A stretch of DNA of 64,000 bases from Phormidium tenue FACHB-1052 (GTDB lineage: Bacteria > Cyanobacteriota > Cyanobacteriia > Phormidesmidales > Phormidesmidaceae): the NCBI RefSeq assembly GCF_014696675.1, contig NZ_JACJQN010000002.1, positions 248,001 to 312,000 of the forward strand. The letters run 5' to 3'. Positions 48,981 through 58,317 of this stretch are shown in pieces. The position numbers and the translations under genes were made by a program. Numbering within the stretch: the stretch's first letter is position 1; each line of letters opens with the position of its first letter. The notes below the pieces were generated by a model. The model ran no database searches and was not told the DNA's origin. It saw only the letters and a program-made list of their open reading frames with translations.

Positions 48981-51900
48981 ATGCAGCGATTTTTTCCATC
49001 CTGGGTCAACACCAGCCTGGGTATCCGCTTGGGCATTGCCTTTAGCAGCATCACGCTTTTGTTGTCGGCTGTTTTGGGCGGCGTGGCTGGTAGGCAGGCG
49101 GAGGATCAAATCGAGCGCGACATGGGCGATAGACTGGCCCTGATGGCTGACCAGCTGGCAGAAGAATTAGACCGCAGCCTGTTTGAGCGCTACCGCGAGA
49201 TTCAAATCATTGCCGAGTTCAAGCTGGTGGGAAAGCTGGCCCAGCCCACGGTCGAGCGGCAGACCTTGCTTGAACGGCTCCAGAGCACTTACCCCGACTA
49301 TACGTGGATTGGCTTTGCCGACGACCAGGGTGTCGTGCAAGTTAGCACCCAGGACTTGCTAGAGGGGGTGAGCGTAGCTGAGCGCGACTGGTTTGTTGCG
49401 GCTAAAAATGAACCCTTTGTGGGCGATGTGCACGATGCCAAATTGCTGAGCAAACTGCTGCCCCCCAAGGCCGATGGAGCCCCGCTGCGCCTGCTGGATG
49501 TGGCCGCGCCTGTCTATAGCGATCGCGGAGAACTCTACGGCGTTTTAGGGGCTCACATCACCTGGGAATGGGTAGAAGAGGTGGCGGCCTCGCTAATGCA
49601 GGAGCCCACTGCCAGCAACCAGGCGGTTTTTATTGTTGATGCTGCGGGCAAGGTTATTCTTGGCCCTGAGGCCTGGCAGGGTCAGCAGCTCGCTCTAGAA
49701 AGCCTGCGTCTGGCCCAGAGCCAGTCCAAGGGGTCTACCGTCGAGCGCTGGCCCGATGGTCAGCGCTACCTGGTGGGGTTTGTCAGCAGCCAGGGGCATA
49801 GCAGCTACCCCGGCCTGGGCTGGACGATTTTAGTGCATGAGCCGGTAGCTACCGCGTTTAGCCCAGCTCGCGCCCTGTTTTGGCAAATTTTGCTGGGGGG
49901 GCTGGGCCTCGGCAGTGGGTTTGTGGTGGTGGGTTGGCTCGCGGCCTACCGCATCACCAAGCCCCTGCTGCAAATTGCCGCTGCCGCCGATCAAATTCGC
50001 GACGGCAACCGCGATGTGCCGCTGCCTCGGGTCAAGGGCCACAACGAGGTCTCTCGGCTCACGGAGGCATTTACCCAGCTAATCGCCAACTTGTTTGCCC
50101 AGGAAACGGCGCTGCGCACGAGTAACTCACAGCTCAGGCAGCAGCTTCAGGCCAAACGGCTCATGGGGCGATCGCTAAAACGTAGCCACGAACAGCTGCG
50201 GCAGATTGTCGATGGCATCGAAGACTCGCTGCTGCTGCGCGAGGTCAGCACGGGCAAGCTGATTTACTCCAATAATCGGTTTGCCGATCTCTACCAAGAT
50301 GTTGTGGCCGACAACTCTTCCCCTGGGGCCTGGCTTCAGTATGTGCACCCTGACGATCGCGCCTGGGTGGCTGAGAAGTTTGAGGACGAACTTCAGGGCA
50401 AAGACTTTTTCAACGATGAATACCGGTTTGTGGGAGCCGATGGCCACACCCGCTGGATTTGGAATCGCTCGTTTCCGATTCGTGATGAGCAGGGTGAGGT
50501 TTACCGCTACGTCGTCATTGAGCGAGATATTACGGAGATCAAGCAGGCCGCCGACGCCCTGCAACAGCTGATGGCGGGCACGGCGGCGGTCACCGGGGAG
50601 GCATTTTTTCAACAGTTGGTAAGGCATTTGGCCTCGGCCCTAGATGCCGACTGCGTCTATGTGGCAGAAAGCCACACCGATGGGATGCACACCCTAGCCT
50701 TTTGGTGTGAGGGCGAACTCCAGCCCAATATCACGATCGCCTCTACGGAGATGCCCTGTGCCCTGGTGCTCAACCAGGGTTTTCATCGCTGCCCTGACCA
50801 GGTTGCCGAGTCGTTCCCCTCTAACCCCTTTTTGCAGCGTCTGGGGCTTAAGGGCTATGTCGGGGTGACGATGACCAGCGCCGGGGGCGATGTGCTGGGT
50901 CTACTCTGCGTGATGAGCAAGCGGCCCCTGCGCGATCGCATTGACTACGCCACCATTCTGCAAATTTTTGCCAACCGGGCCGCCGCTGAGCTAGAGCGTC
51001 AGCAGGCCAGAGCGGCCTTGCAACAGAGTGAGGCCCGCTTTCGACTGCTGGCCGAGAATGTGAAAGATTTAGTCTGTCTGCACGACCTGACAGGCAAATT
51101 TCTCTACCTGAGCCCCTCTTGCACAGCGCTCCTGGGGTTTGAGCCCGAAGAACTGGTGGGCAGCGACCCTTACCGCCAGTGCCACCCCGAAGATCGCCCC
51201 CTGATTCGGCCCCAGTTTCAGCAGGCCCTTCAAGATCCAGCCTCTGGCTCAATCACCTATCGGGTGCGCTGCAAAAACAGACGCTACATCTGGCTCGAAA
51301 CGCTGATCAAGGTGATTTACTCCGACGAGGGATTGCCCACCTACCTGCAAACCAGCTCGCGCGACGTTACCGACCAAGTGCGGATGCTGCATCAGATGGA
51401 GCACGACGCCACCCATGACTGCCTGACCGGGTTGCCCAACCGCAGCCTGCTGCTGGAGCGGTTGAATCTAGCCATCAAGCGGATTCATCAGTACGATGAC
51501 GCGCAGTTTGCGGTGCTGCTGATCGATCTCGATCGCTTCAAGGTGATCAACGATAGCCTGGGGCATCAGGTGGGCGATCGCCTGCTCCAGCTCATTGCCA
51601 AGCGGCTGCAGGCGGCCATTGGCGGCGTTGATCTGGCGGCCCGCCTGGGCGGCGACGAATTTGTGCTGCTGATTGAAGACATCGACAATCTGGCGACGGC
51701 GGTGCGCACCGCCGAGCGCGTGTTAGGCAGTTTTCAAACGGCGATCTCACTGGCCAGCCAAGAGGTCGTCATGGGGGCCAGCATTGGCATTGTGCTGGGC
51801 GATCGCAGCTACAGCGAGGGCATCGATATGCTGCGCGATGCCGAGATTGCCATGTACTCTGCTAAGCAAACGGGCCAGTTGGGCTATGCGATTTTTAACC

Positions 51901-52721
51901 AAACCATGCATCAAAAGGCATTGCAGCGCCTAGAACTGGAAAACGCCCTGCGCCTGGCGATCGCCCAGCAGGAATTGACTCTGCGCTACCAGCCCATCGT
52001 CGATTTGGCCACGGGCGGTCTGGTGGGCTTTGAGGCCCTGGTGCGCTGGCAACATCCGGTGCAAGGCATGATCTCCCCTGTCGAGTTCATCCCCATTGCC
52101 GAAGATACCGGGCTGATCGTGCCCCTCGGCACCTGGGTGCTCAAGACCGCCTGTCAGCAGTTGGCCACTTGGCAGAGGCAGTTCCCTGAGGCAGCAGCTC
52201 TCAAAATGAGCGTTAACCTCTCAGTGATTCAGCTCAAAGAAGCCAACCTGGTGGATCTAGTGGAGCAGATTTTGGCTGAAACCAGTTTGCCGGGCCACTG
52301 CCTCGCCCTCGAAATTACCGAGAGCATGTTTATGGAAGATATTGAAGTCATCAACCAGCGGCTCCAGCAGCTCAACCAGCGGGCCATTCAGATCAGCATT
52401 GACGACTTTGGTACCGGGTTTTCGTCCCTCAGCTATTTGCACCGGCTCTCAGTCAACAACCTCAAAATCGATCGGTCGTTTGTCAGCAACCTGTCTGAAA
52501 GTCATCGCAACCTCAGCATGGCGCGAACAATTATCAATCTGTCTCAGCAGCTCGGCCTGACCACCATCGCCGAAGGCATTGAAACCCCAGAACAACTTCA
52601 ACAGCTGCGATCGCTAGGCTGCCAACTGGGCCAGGGGTATCTGTTTAATGCCCCGGTCACGCCAGCGGTAGCCGAAACCCTTTTAGCCGAGCTAACCGAG
52701 GTGGAGGCGGCCCAAGCTTAG
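48981..52721 (+). CDS. membrane sensor diguanylate cyclase/phosphodiesterase (Cache-HAMP-PAS-GAF-PAS-GGDEF-EAL)
   Basis: 1246 aa. A membrane helix near residues 12-34, a Cache-like extracytoplasmic sensor (about 40-290) and a second helix (about 305-325) lead to HAMP (RITKPLLQIAAAADQI). A PAS with PAC, a GAF (about 535-670) and a second PAS (about 680-800) follow. The GGDEF domain has an intact GGDEF at about 890; the EAL domain starts with EAL at about 1018 and keeps DDFGTGFSSLSYL and AEGIET. Both catalytic signatures look complete, so it may make and degrade cyclic di-GMP. The effect is probably motile/sessile or light-linked behaviour (inference). Single gene. Confidence 0.9.
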   Translation: MQRFFPSWVNTSLGIRLGIAFSSITLLLSAVLGGVAGRQAEDQIERDMGDRLALMADQLAEELDRSLFERYREIQIIAEFKLVGKLAQPTVERQTLLERLQSTYPDYTWIGFADDQGVVQVSTQDLLEGVSVAERDWFVAAKNEPFVGDVHDAKLLSKLLPPKADGAPLRLLDVAAPVYSDRGELYGVLGAHITWEWVEEVAASLMQEPTASNQAVFIVDAAGKVILGPEAWQGQQLALESLRLAQSQSKGSTVERWPDGQRYLVGFVSSQGHSSYPGLGWTILVHEPVATAFSPARALFWQILLGGLGLGSGFVVVGWLAAYRITKPLLQIAAAADQIRDGNRDVPLPRVKGHNEVSRLTEAFTQLIANLFAQETALRTSNSQLRQQLQAKRLMGRSLKRSHEQLRQIVDGIEDSLLLREVSTGKLIYSNNRFADLYQDVVADNSSPGAWLQYVHPDDRAWVAEKFEDELQGKDFFNDEYRFVGADGHTRWIWNRSFPIRDEQGEVYRYVVIERDITEIKQAADALQQLMAGTAAVTGEAFFQQLVRHLASALDADCVYVAESHTDGMHTLAFWCEGELQPNITIASTEMPCALVLNQGFHRCPDQVAESFPSNPFLQRLGLKGYVGVTMTSAGGDVLGLLCVMSKRPLRDRIDYATILQIFANRAAAELERQQARAALQQSEARFRLLAENVKDLVCLHDLTGKFLYLSPSCTALLGFEPEELVGSDPYRQCHPEDRPLIRPQFQQALQDPASGSITYRVRCKNRRYIWLETLIKVIYSDEGLPTYLQTSSRDVTDQVRMLHQMEHDATHDCLTGLPNRSLLLERLNLAIKRIHQYDDAQFAVLLIDLDRFKVINDSLGHQVGDRLLQLIAKRLQAAIGGVDLAARLGGDEFVLLIEDIDNLATAVRTAERVLGSFQTAISLASQEVVMGASIGIVLGDRSYSEGIDMLRDAEIAMYSAKQTGQLGYAIFNQTMHQKALQRLELENALRLAIAQQELTLRYQPIVDLATGGLVGFEALVRWQHPVQGMISPVEFIPIAEDTGLIVPLGTWVLKTACQQLATWQRQFPEAAALKMSVNLSVIQLKEANLVDLVEQILAETSLPGHCLALEITESMFMEDIEVINQRLQQLNQRAIQISIDDFGTGFSSLSYLHRLSVNNLKIDRSFVSNLSESHRNLSMARTIINLSQQLGLTTIAEGIETPEQLQQLRSLGCQLGQGYLFNAPVTPAVAETLLAELTEVEAAQA

Positions 52722-52821
52722 GGATACCAGGATTTAAGGTTTAAGGCCGACCTCAGACCTTACTCCCTACACCGTACGCCTTCAACCCTCAACTCCACCC
52801 CATCACCATTGCCCTAGCCGC

Positions 52822-53544
52822 CTACTGGGGCTCGCGCTGGCTCTGGATAGCCGCATTGATTTGGTCAAAGATTTCCTCAAACAGCGGCAAGGGCGCACCG
52901 CCCGGAATTAGCAGGTCATTCATGATGAAAGAGGGCGTGCCCTGGAGCTGAAGCTGCTCAGCCAGGGCTAGGTCTTGCTCAATGGCGGCAGTGGCCTCGG
53001 CGCTGGTGCGATCGCGATTGAACTGTTCCATATCGAGCTGCATGGCCTCGGCTAGCTCAACATAGAGGTCTTCGCCCAGGCGATTTTGGTTCACAAACAA
53101 ACCGTCGTGGTAAAGCCAAAACTGCCCTTGCTGCCCCGCCGCCCAGGCCGCCTTGGCCGACGGCATCGCCTCGGGGTGAATCTGGGTGAGGGGAAAATGC
53201 TTGTAGACGTAGAGAATTTCATCCTCGTGCTGGCCCACAAACTCTTTCATGTTGCCTGCCGCCACGGCACAGTAGGGGCACTCAAAGTCAGAGAACTTAA
53301 ACAACACAATCGGCGCGTTGGGGTTGCCCTTGGTAGGCGAGGAGCCGAGTAAACTGGCGCGATCGCTTGAGGTGATCACCTCGGTGACAATTGCCTGGTG
53401 GGCCTCAGGGTTAGGGGGCGGGCTGGCCTGGTTGCGCCGAGGCAAGAAAATCAGCATTGGCACCGCTATTCCCACCAGCAGAGCGGCAACAATGCCCCAC
53501 CGCAGCAGTTTGGATGCGCGCAGTCGCGCCAAGACCTGATCCAT
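52822..53544 (-). CDS. DsbA-family thiol:disulfide oxidoreductase, membrane-anchored
   Basis: 240 aa. N-terminal membrane anchor (about 15-34). The thioredoxin-fold domain has the active-site C89-P-Y-C92 in FSDFECPYCA, a helical insert and the cis-Pro loop in LQGTPSFIMND. This is the Com1/DsbA_4-like pattern. It probably forms or isomerises disulfides on the periplasmic or lumenal side. Alone between short gaps, convergent with the GGDEF/EAL gene. Confidence 0.85.
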   Translation of the reverse strand: MDQVLARLRASKLLRWGIVAALLVGIAVPMLIFLPRRNQASPPPNPEAHQAIVTEVITSSDRASLLGSSPTKGNPNAPIVLFKFSDFECPYCAVAAGNMKEFVGQHEDEILYVYKHFPLTQIHPEAMPSAKAAWAAGQQGQFWLYHDGLFVNQNRLGEDLYVELAEAMQLDMEQFNRDRTSAEATAAIEQDLALAEQLQLQGTPSFIMNDLLIPGGAPLPLFEEIFDQINAAIQSQREPQ

Positions 53545-53664
53545 GGGCTTCCTTTTCCGTGCTAGGACTACCCCCCATCATGCCGTTCTGGGGGTAGCCT
53601 AGCCAGCTTTTTCTCAGAGCAACGTTGCCTACCGGCAAGACAGCGGCCCAGCGGGTGGAGTGCC

Positions 53665-54288
53665 CTAATCAGTGCGTCGCCAGACGATGGTTTGCAGGCG
53701 GCGCTTAGCTCGCGAAGCCCGCTGGCGCAGGGCAGCGTCACTGGCCAGTGGCTGTCCCTCAGCAGCCAGCCACTGACTGATTTGATCCCACGACCAGCCG
53801 CGCACGGTGCGTAGATAGAGCAGACAGGTGGCCGTGGGGTCTTCTTGGTAGAGCAGATGCAAGGCTTGATAGAGCAGGTCTAACTCTTCAATCAGCATCT
53901 GCTGCTGCATCAGGTTGAGGCGATAGTCAGGCAAAATCGCCTCGATCACCTGGGGGTCAGTGGCGCTGGCGCGATGCTGGCGCTTGCGTTCATAGATCAC
54001 GTGGACGGCCGTAGCCTTGAGCCAGGCGTAGGGGTTGCGAATTACTTCTCCGGTCTGGAGCTTTTTCTTGCCGCGCAGGTAGGCCTCGTGGAGGATCTCG
54101 TGGGCCTCGAACTGGGCCTCTAGGTGGTACTGCTGAAGGGTTCTCTGAATGGCGCTGAGCAGGGTATAAGCATGGGCATTGTCTTTGCTGAGAATTTCAC
54201 TCAGTGCTTGATCGAACACATCTTGGGCTGGAGCATCAGCGGGTGGGCGGAACTCATTAAAACCACTAGTGTCGTCAGGTTGGCTCAT
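53665..54288 (-). CDS. sigma-70-like (ECF-type) RNA polymerase sigma factor
   Basis: 207 aa. Region 2-like helices (AHAYTLLSAIQRTLQQYHLEAQFEAHEILHEAYLRGKKKLQTG ... NPYAWLKATAVHVIYERKR) and a region 4-like C-terminal HTH (YLRTVRGWSWDQISQWLAAEGQPLASDAALRQRASRAKRRL). The overall pattern is of an ECF sigma, although region 2 is diverged. No anti-sigma gene sits next to it. It may control the neighbouring signalling or envelope genes, but nothing here proves that. Confidence 0.7.
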   Translation of the reverse strand: MSQPDDTSGFNEFRPPADAPAQDVFDQALSEILSKDNAHAYTLLSAIQRTLQQYHLEAQFEAHEILHEAYLRGKKKLQTGEVIRNPYAWLKATAVHVIYERKRQHRASATDPQVIEAILPDYRLNLMQQQMLIEELDLLYQALHLLYQEDPTATCLLYLRTVRGWSWDQISQWLAAEGQPLASDAALRQRASRAKRRLQTIVWRRTD

Positions 54289-54703
54289 ATTCCCTAGGCA
54301 TTAGGTGCGGCATCACTCACTTTTTAGTGATATCAATGGCTCCACTGTGACATTCCCAATTTCGGAAACTAGCGCTCAAAGTTTTTTAGAGAATTCTGGC
54401 AAAAAGTTTTGGATTGGCCTGTCACAAGCGGCGGCCTGAGGTCACTAATACACTAGTGCGGCAAACCCTAAACCCCGTTGGCCCCGGCTAATTCAGGTTC
54501 AGTTTGGGGCTTTGCCTGGGTTTGACGGCTTGGCAGCTAGCGGGCGTAAGCCTGTGGCATTCTGCTCTGCGATGGTCGTTGGCATAGCCGCCCCAGAGGG
54601 GCTAGACCGGCCCCCTAGGGCCATTGCAGCGGCACCACAGCAGCGGCAGCTAGCCAAGCTCGGTTGTCTATTTTGCTTTCCCTCCGGAGGCACGCGAGGA
54701 GTC
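54289..54703. other. 415-bp divergent gap between sigma gene and PG-binding-like gene
   Basis: Contains the upstream regions of both genes. An inverted pair around a TTTTT loop (ATCACT...AGTGAT, about 54311-54329) could form a small hairpin. No gene supported. Confidence 0.35.
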
Positions 54704-55237
54704 ATGAACACGGAACACGCGACGGCACCCCTAGACTATCCTTCTATGGCAGGCGCTCCCGGCTCCGCCGTAGTCGATCTACTCACTGCCCGAGACCATG
54801 CCCCGCTCGACGCCCTCAGGCGGGGCCTAGAGCAGCACCGCCAGACGCTGGTTGACTACTGCACTCTGGCCCTTCAGCCCCGGCTGTCTGACGCTGATGA
54901 GGCTCGCTTGGGCACTATTTTAGACCGGGCCGTCGATGACCCGCTGCTCAGCTTTTGGCTCGACGAGGCCGATGTCTGGGTAGGCGAACACCTCAACCTC
55001 ATGCCCGATGATGTGCTGCGACAGCAGCAGCACCGGCTCCAGCGCACCCTGGGTCACACCTGGGTCGATAGCTTGTGGAACGATTTGCAGCACCGCACCA
55101 AAGCCCTTCAGGCCTACCTCAAGCGGGTGGGGGTCTACAGCGGGGCGATCGACGGCATTATGGGGCCTACCACCCAGCGCGCGATCGAATCCCTCAAGAC
55201 GGTGTACCCCGACGGTCTGCCCCTGGGGTATTTATAA
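54704..55237 (+). CDS. peptidoglycan-binding-like domain protein
   Basis: 177 aa from ATG 54704 with CGAGGAG upstream; the frame is open further left, but composition there is poor. The N-terminal two thirds are helical and acidic with no named domain. The C-terminus LQAYLKRVGVYSGAIDGIMGPTTQRAIESLKTVYPDGLP is a PG_binding_1-like repeat. No signal peptide is visible, so whether it reaches the wall is unclear; such repeats also occur in cytosolic cyanobacterial proteins. A cupredoxin remnant follows. Confidence 0.6.
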   Translation: MNTEHATAPLDYPSMAGAPGSAVVDLLTARDHAPLDALRRGLEQHRQTLVDYCTLALQPRLSDADEARLGTILDRAVDDPLLSFWLDEADVWVGEHLNLMPDDVLRQQQHRLQRTLGHTWVDSLWNDLQHRTKALQAYLKRVGVYSGAIDGIMGPTTQRAIESLKTVYPDGLPLGYL

Positions 55238-55290
55238 AGCAGACATGTTGCAGGAATCGGTGCTGTGGGCCAGCGAGTGGGTCGACGGCG

Positions 55291-55413
55291 GTGTTTGTGC
55301 TCGAGCACCCCGGCACCTACGAGCTGCACTGTACGATCGCAGATCATGCCGAAGCAGTCGTGGTCGGGCAGCTTGAAGTCGCTCCAAAACCAGCGCAACC
55401 TTCCCAAGGTTAA
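55291..55413 (+). pseudogene. cupredoxin C-terminal remnant
   Basis: The translated stretch VFVLEHPGTYELHCTIADHAEAVVVGQLEV matches the last strand of plastocyanin-like cupredoxins, with the Cys and His copper ligands. The third ligand, usually Met in a GMVG-type loop, is Val, and the N-terminal two thirds are missing. Just upstream the frame is not cupredoxin-like. Probably the decayed end of a copper-protein gene. Confidence 0.45.
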
Positions 55414-55566
55414 CCTTCAATTCAAGCCCAGAAGCACAGAAAGAGCCGTGCTTTAATGAACTAAGCCGTTAGGTGGCAGCGCGATCGCCCCAGGGGGCCA
55501 CTCCTCGACCATCGCCGCCCCTCGCCGCCCCAGGGACATCGCTTCTGTGCTCCCCCTCAACCGTTA

Positions 55567-56814
55567 GTGGAGATGACCTTTCAAACCCCTTCGGGTGCAA
55601 CCACTCTCTCCCGTCGCCTCAGCATCCAGGCCGCCCTCGACCAGGTAGTATCCCGAGAGGCCCACCGCAACGAACTTCAGCTGTCCTACGTGCGCATGGG
55701 GGTGTTGCTGATTTCCCTGCTGCTCGACGTGGCCGTATTTTTGTTTCCCCAGTTGCTGTTAGGCAAAGACCATGTGCCGCCCACGGTGATGATCATTAGC
55801 CTCTGCGCCAACCTGTTTGCCCTCGGGCTGGTGGTCATTTTGCGCCAGGGCCTGTCAATGGAGGCCCTGCAGCGCTGGCAGGTGATCATTCCCATCTTCG
55901 ACAACCTGCTGCTGTGGGCCTTTATCACCAACATTTGGCGGGTGTTGGGGGCTAGCCAACCGCTGATTTTGACCAACGTGGTAGCGTTTTGCAGCCTGGT
56001 GGCTGTATCGGGAGGACTGCGCCTGAGCCGCCGCGCCGCGCTGCTCACCTCCTTGCTGGCTCTGGCTAACTTTGGCTACGCGGCGGTGCTGTTTAAGCTC
56101 AACCTGGCCCTGGCTCTGTTTGCCGGCATTACGGTGTTTGGCACCGGCTATTTAGGCATGCGCATGGCGGTCATCGTGCGCCGCCATGTCAAGAACGAGT
56201 CGGGTCGCCTACTGATGGCGCAGTTTTTGCCCAAAACCATTGTCGAAGCTGCCTTTGAGTCGCCCTTAGAACTGCTGCAACAGTCCCAAAAGCGCGACGT
56301 TACTGTGGTGGTGACCGATCTGCGCGAGTTTACCCACTTTTCAGAGGCCCTAGAACCCCAGACGGTCCTGGATTTTCTCAATCGCTATCAGGGGTTGTTG
56401 GCCACGATTGTGGAGCATCACGGGGGCTGGGTGGACAAGTTTATGGGCGACGGCATGCTGGCGGTCTTTGGTGCCCCTGACCCGCTCGAAAACCACGCCC
56501 GCAGCGCCCTGACCGCCGCCGCCGCCATGGTGCGGGAGGTGACGCAAATTTCGCCTTTGGCCATGGGAGTTGGGGTGCACTCTGGCCCGGTGGTCGCGGG
56601 CTGCCTGGGCACTAGCGGTCGCCTTGAGTTTACGGTGATTGGCGATACGGTCAACGTGGCCGCCCGGCTCGAAGCTTTAACGAAAACCTTGGGGTATGGG
56701 GTGCTGGTGAGCAATGCCACCCGACAGCGGGCCGATTCTTGGCCTTTACAATCGGTAGGTGTGCACCCTATTCGAGGGCGGGCCCAGGAGCTTGAGCTGT
56801 TTACCTTCGCTTAA
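55567..56814 (+). CDS. membrane-bound class III adenylate/guanylate cyclase
   Basis: About 415 aa; GTG 55567 or ATG 55573. The N-terminal half has about six hydrophobic helices (residues 40-200). The cyclase domain (about 235-415) has the metal Asp in VVTDLREFTHFSE, KFMGDGMLAVFG with the second metal Asp, HSGPVVAGCLG and IGDTVNVAARLE with the transition-state Asn/Arg. The substrate-specifying residues cannot be scored safely by eye, so cAMP is likely but not certain. It lies in a signalling cluster with a GGDEF/EAL protein and a REC-kinase. Confidence 0.87.
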   Translation: MEMTFQTPSGATTLSRRLSIQAALDQVVSREAHRNELQLSYVRMGVLLISLLLDVAVFLFPQLLLGKDHVPPTVMIISLCANLFALGLVVILRQGLSMEALQRWQVIIPIFDNLLLWAFITNIWRVLGASQPLILTNVVAFCSLVAVSGGLRLSRRAALLTSLLALANFGYAAVLFKLNLALALFAGITVFGTGYLGMRMAVIVRRHVKNESGRLLMAQFLPKTIVEAAFESPLELLQQSQKRDVTVVVTDLREFTHFSEALEPQTVLDFLNRYQGLLATIVEHHGGWVDKFMGDGMLAVFGAPDPLENHARSALTAAAAMVREVTQISPLAMGVGVHSGPVVAGCLGTSGRLEFTVIGDTVNVAARLEALTKTLGYGVLVSNATRQRADSWPLQSVGVHPIRGRAQELELFTFA

Positions 56815-56992
56815 AACTCTCGTGTAGAAATCGGCGCTAACCGGGAGCTTATGCCCTCAGGTAGAGGTTGTTGGCATAGTATTGTGGCATTCCTAAGGTT
56901 AGATCGCTGAGCCTTTTGCTACCTTGGTTACGTTTTGTAAAACGCCGCAAAAATTTCATAGGAAGTGCCCTGCCAAGAGTGTTGAACCCGCA

Positions 56993-58255
56993 ATGCCCCC
57001 GGATTTTCCCGACGACTCCTTCGCTATTCTGGCTGTAGACGATTCTCCGGACAATTTGTTCCTGATCGAATCAATTCTGGATGACCCTGACTACCGCATG
57101 ACCTGTGTAGAGAGCGGTCAGGCGGCTTTGGATGTAGTACGGCAGGTGCCTCCCCCGGATCTGATTTTGCTCGACGTCATGATGCCGGGCCTGGATGGCT
57201 ATGCGGTGACCCAAAAGATTCGCGACGATACGAGCCTGCCCTACATTCCCATTTTGCTGATTACGGCCCACGATCAGTCGAGTCTGGTGCAGGGGCTTGA
57301 CGCGGGGGCAGATGACTTCATCCGCAAGCCCGTAGATGTCAATGAGCTGCGGGCCAGGGTGCGATCGCTGTTACGGCTCAAGCGCAGCATGGATGCTCAG
57401 GCCGATATGATTCGCCAGCGAGACGACTTTGTGGCCCGCCTCACCCACGACCTGCGCACTCCGCTAGTGGCCGCCAATCGTATGCTCAAGCTGTGCCAAG
57501 ACGATGCCTTTGGCCCCATGCCTGACGACGGTAAAGCGGCGATCGCTACCATTATTGACAGCAACCGCCACCTGCTCAGCATGGTTAACACGCTGCTTGA
57601 GGTCTACCGCCATGAGGCCGGGCACAAGGCGCTGACCCTATCACCCGTCAATCTTTTCAACCTGGCCGAAACGGTAGTCACTGAGCTGGCCCCCATTGCC
57701 GCCGAGAAGTCGCTCACGGCGATGCTGTGTCGGGCTGACCAGGTAGAGACTCCGCGCACCGCTGTTTCTGCTGCTACTTTCAACGGTGCTGCCACCCTAG
57801 GGGGGGTTACTCGGGGCAATGCGCTGCTGAACGACGATGCTTTTACCGTAGAGGGCGACCATCTAGAGCTGCGTCGGGTGATCACCAACCTGATCGGCAA
57901 CGCGATTAAGTTTACCGATGTTGGCCACGTCTCCGTTACGGTGGGCACTGAGCCGCACCTGCCGCCCGAGGTTGAGGCGACTGGCTACCCTCGCGATCGC
58001 CCCTGGGTATGGCTGTCTGTAGCCGATACCGGTATCGGCATTCCCGTCGCCGAGCAGACTAGGGTTTTTGAGTGGTTTCGCCAGGGCAACCATGCGCGGG
58101 CGGGCCATGGTTTGGGTTTGCACCTGTCCCAGCGGATCGCAAAGCTTCACAACGGTACTATTTTCCTGTCGTCTGAAGCTGGCCAGGGCAGTTGCTTTAC
58201 GCTCTATTTACCCCAGCTCGGGAGCACAGAGTTAGGGAATTCTGCGGTTTCCTAG
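56993..58255 (+). CDS. hybrid REC-histidine kinase
   Basis: 420 aa from ATG 56993 (MPPDFPDDSFAILAVDDS); 23 codons upstream are possible but unlike the family. REC domain with phospho-acceptor D61 (LILLDVMMPGLDG) and K112 (RKPVD). A HisKA domain with H152 in RLTHDLRTPL and a HATPase domain (NLIGNAIKF, VADTGIGIP, GHGLGLHL) follow. The REC-first layout is common in cyanobacteria and suggests it receives a signal from an upstream kinase. A ~30-residue insert within the ATPase region (PRTAVSAATFNGAATLGGVTR) is unusual. Downstream, ald starts 62 bp later. Confidence 0.88.
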   Translation: MPPDFPDDSFAILAVDDSPDNLFLIESILDDPDYRMTCVESGQAALDVVRQVPPPDLILLDVMMPGLDGYAVTQKIRDDTSLPYIPILLITAHDQSSLVQGLDAGADDFIRKPVDVNELRARVRSLLRLKRSMDAQADMIRQRDDFVARLTHDLRTPLVAANRMLKLCQDDAFGPMPDDGKAAIATIIDSNRHLLSMVNTLLEVYRHEAGHKALTLSPVNLFNLAETVVTELAPIAAEKSLTAMLCRADQVETPRTAVSAATFNGAATLGGVTRGNALLNDDAFTVEGDHLELRRVITNLIGNAIKFTDVGHVSVTVGTEPHLPPEVEATGYPRDRPWVWLSVADTGIGIPVAEQTRVFEWFRQGNHARAGHGLGLHLSQRIAKLHNGTIFLSSEAGQGSCFTLYLPQLGSTELGNSAVS

Positions 58256-58317
58256 GGGTTGGCCTCATCTGGGTTAGCTAGGATGGAATTACCCTTCCAC
58301 CAACTGACAGCGACACT

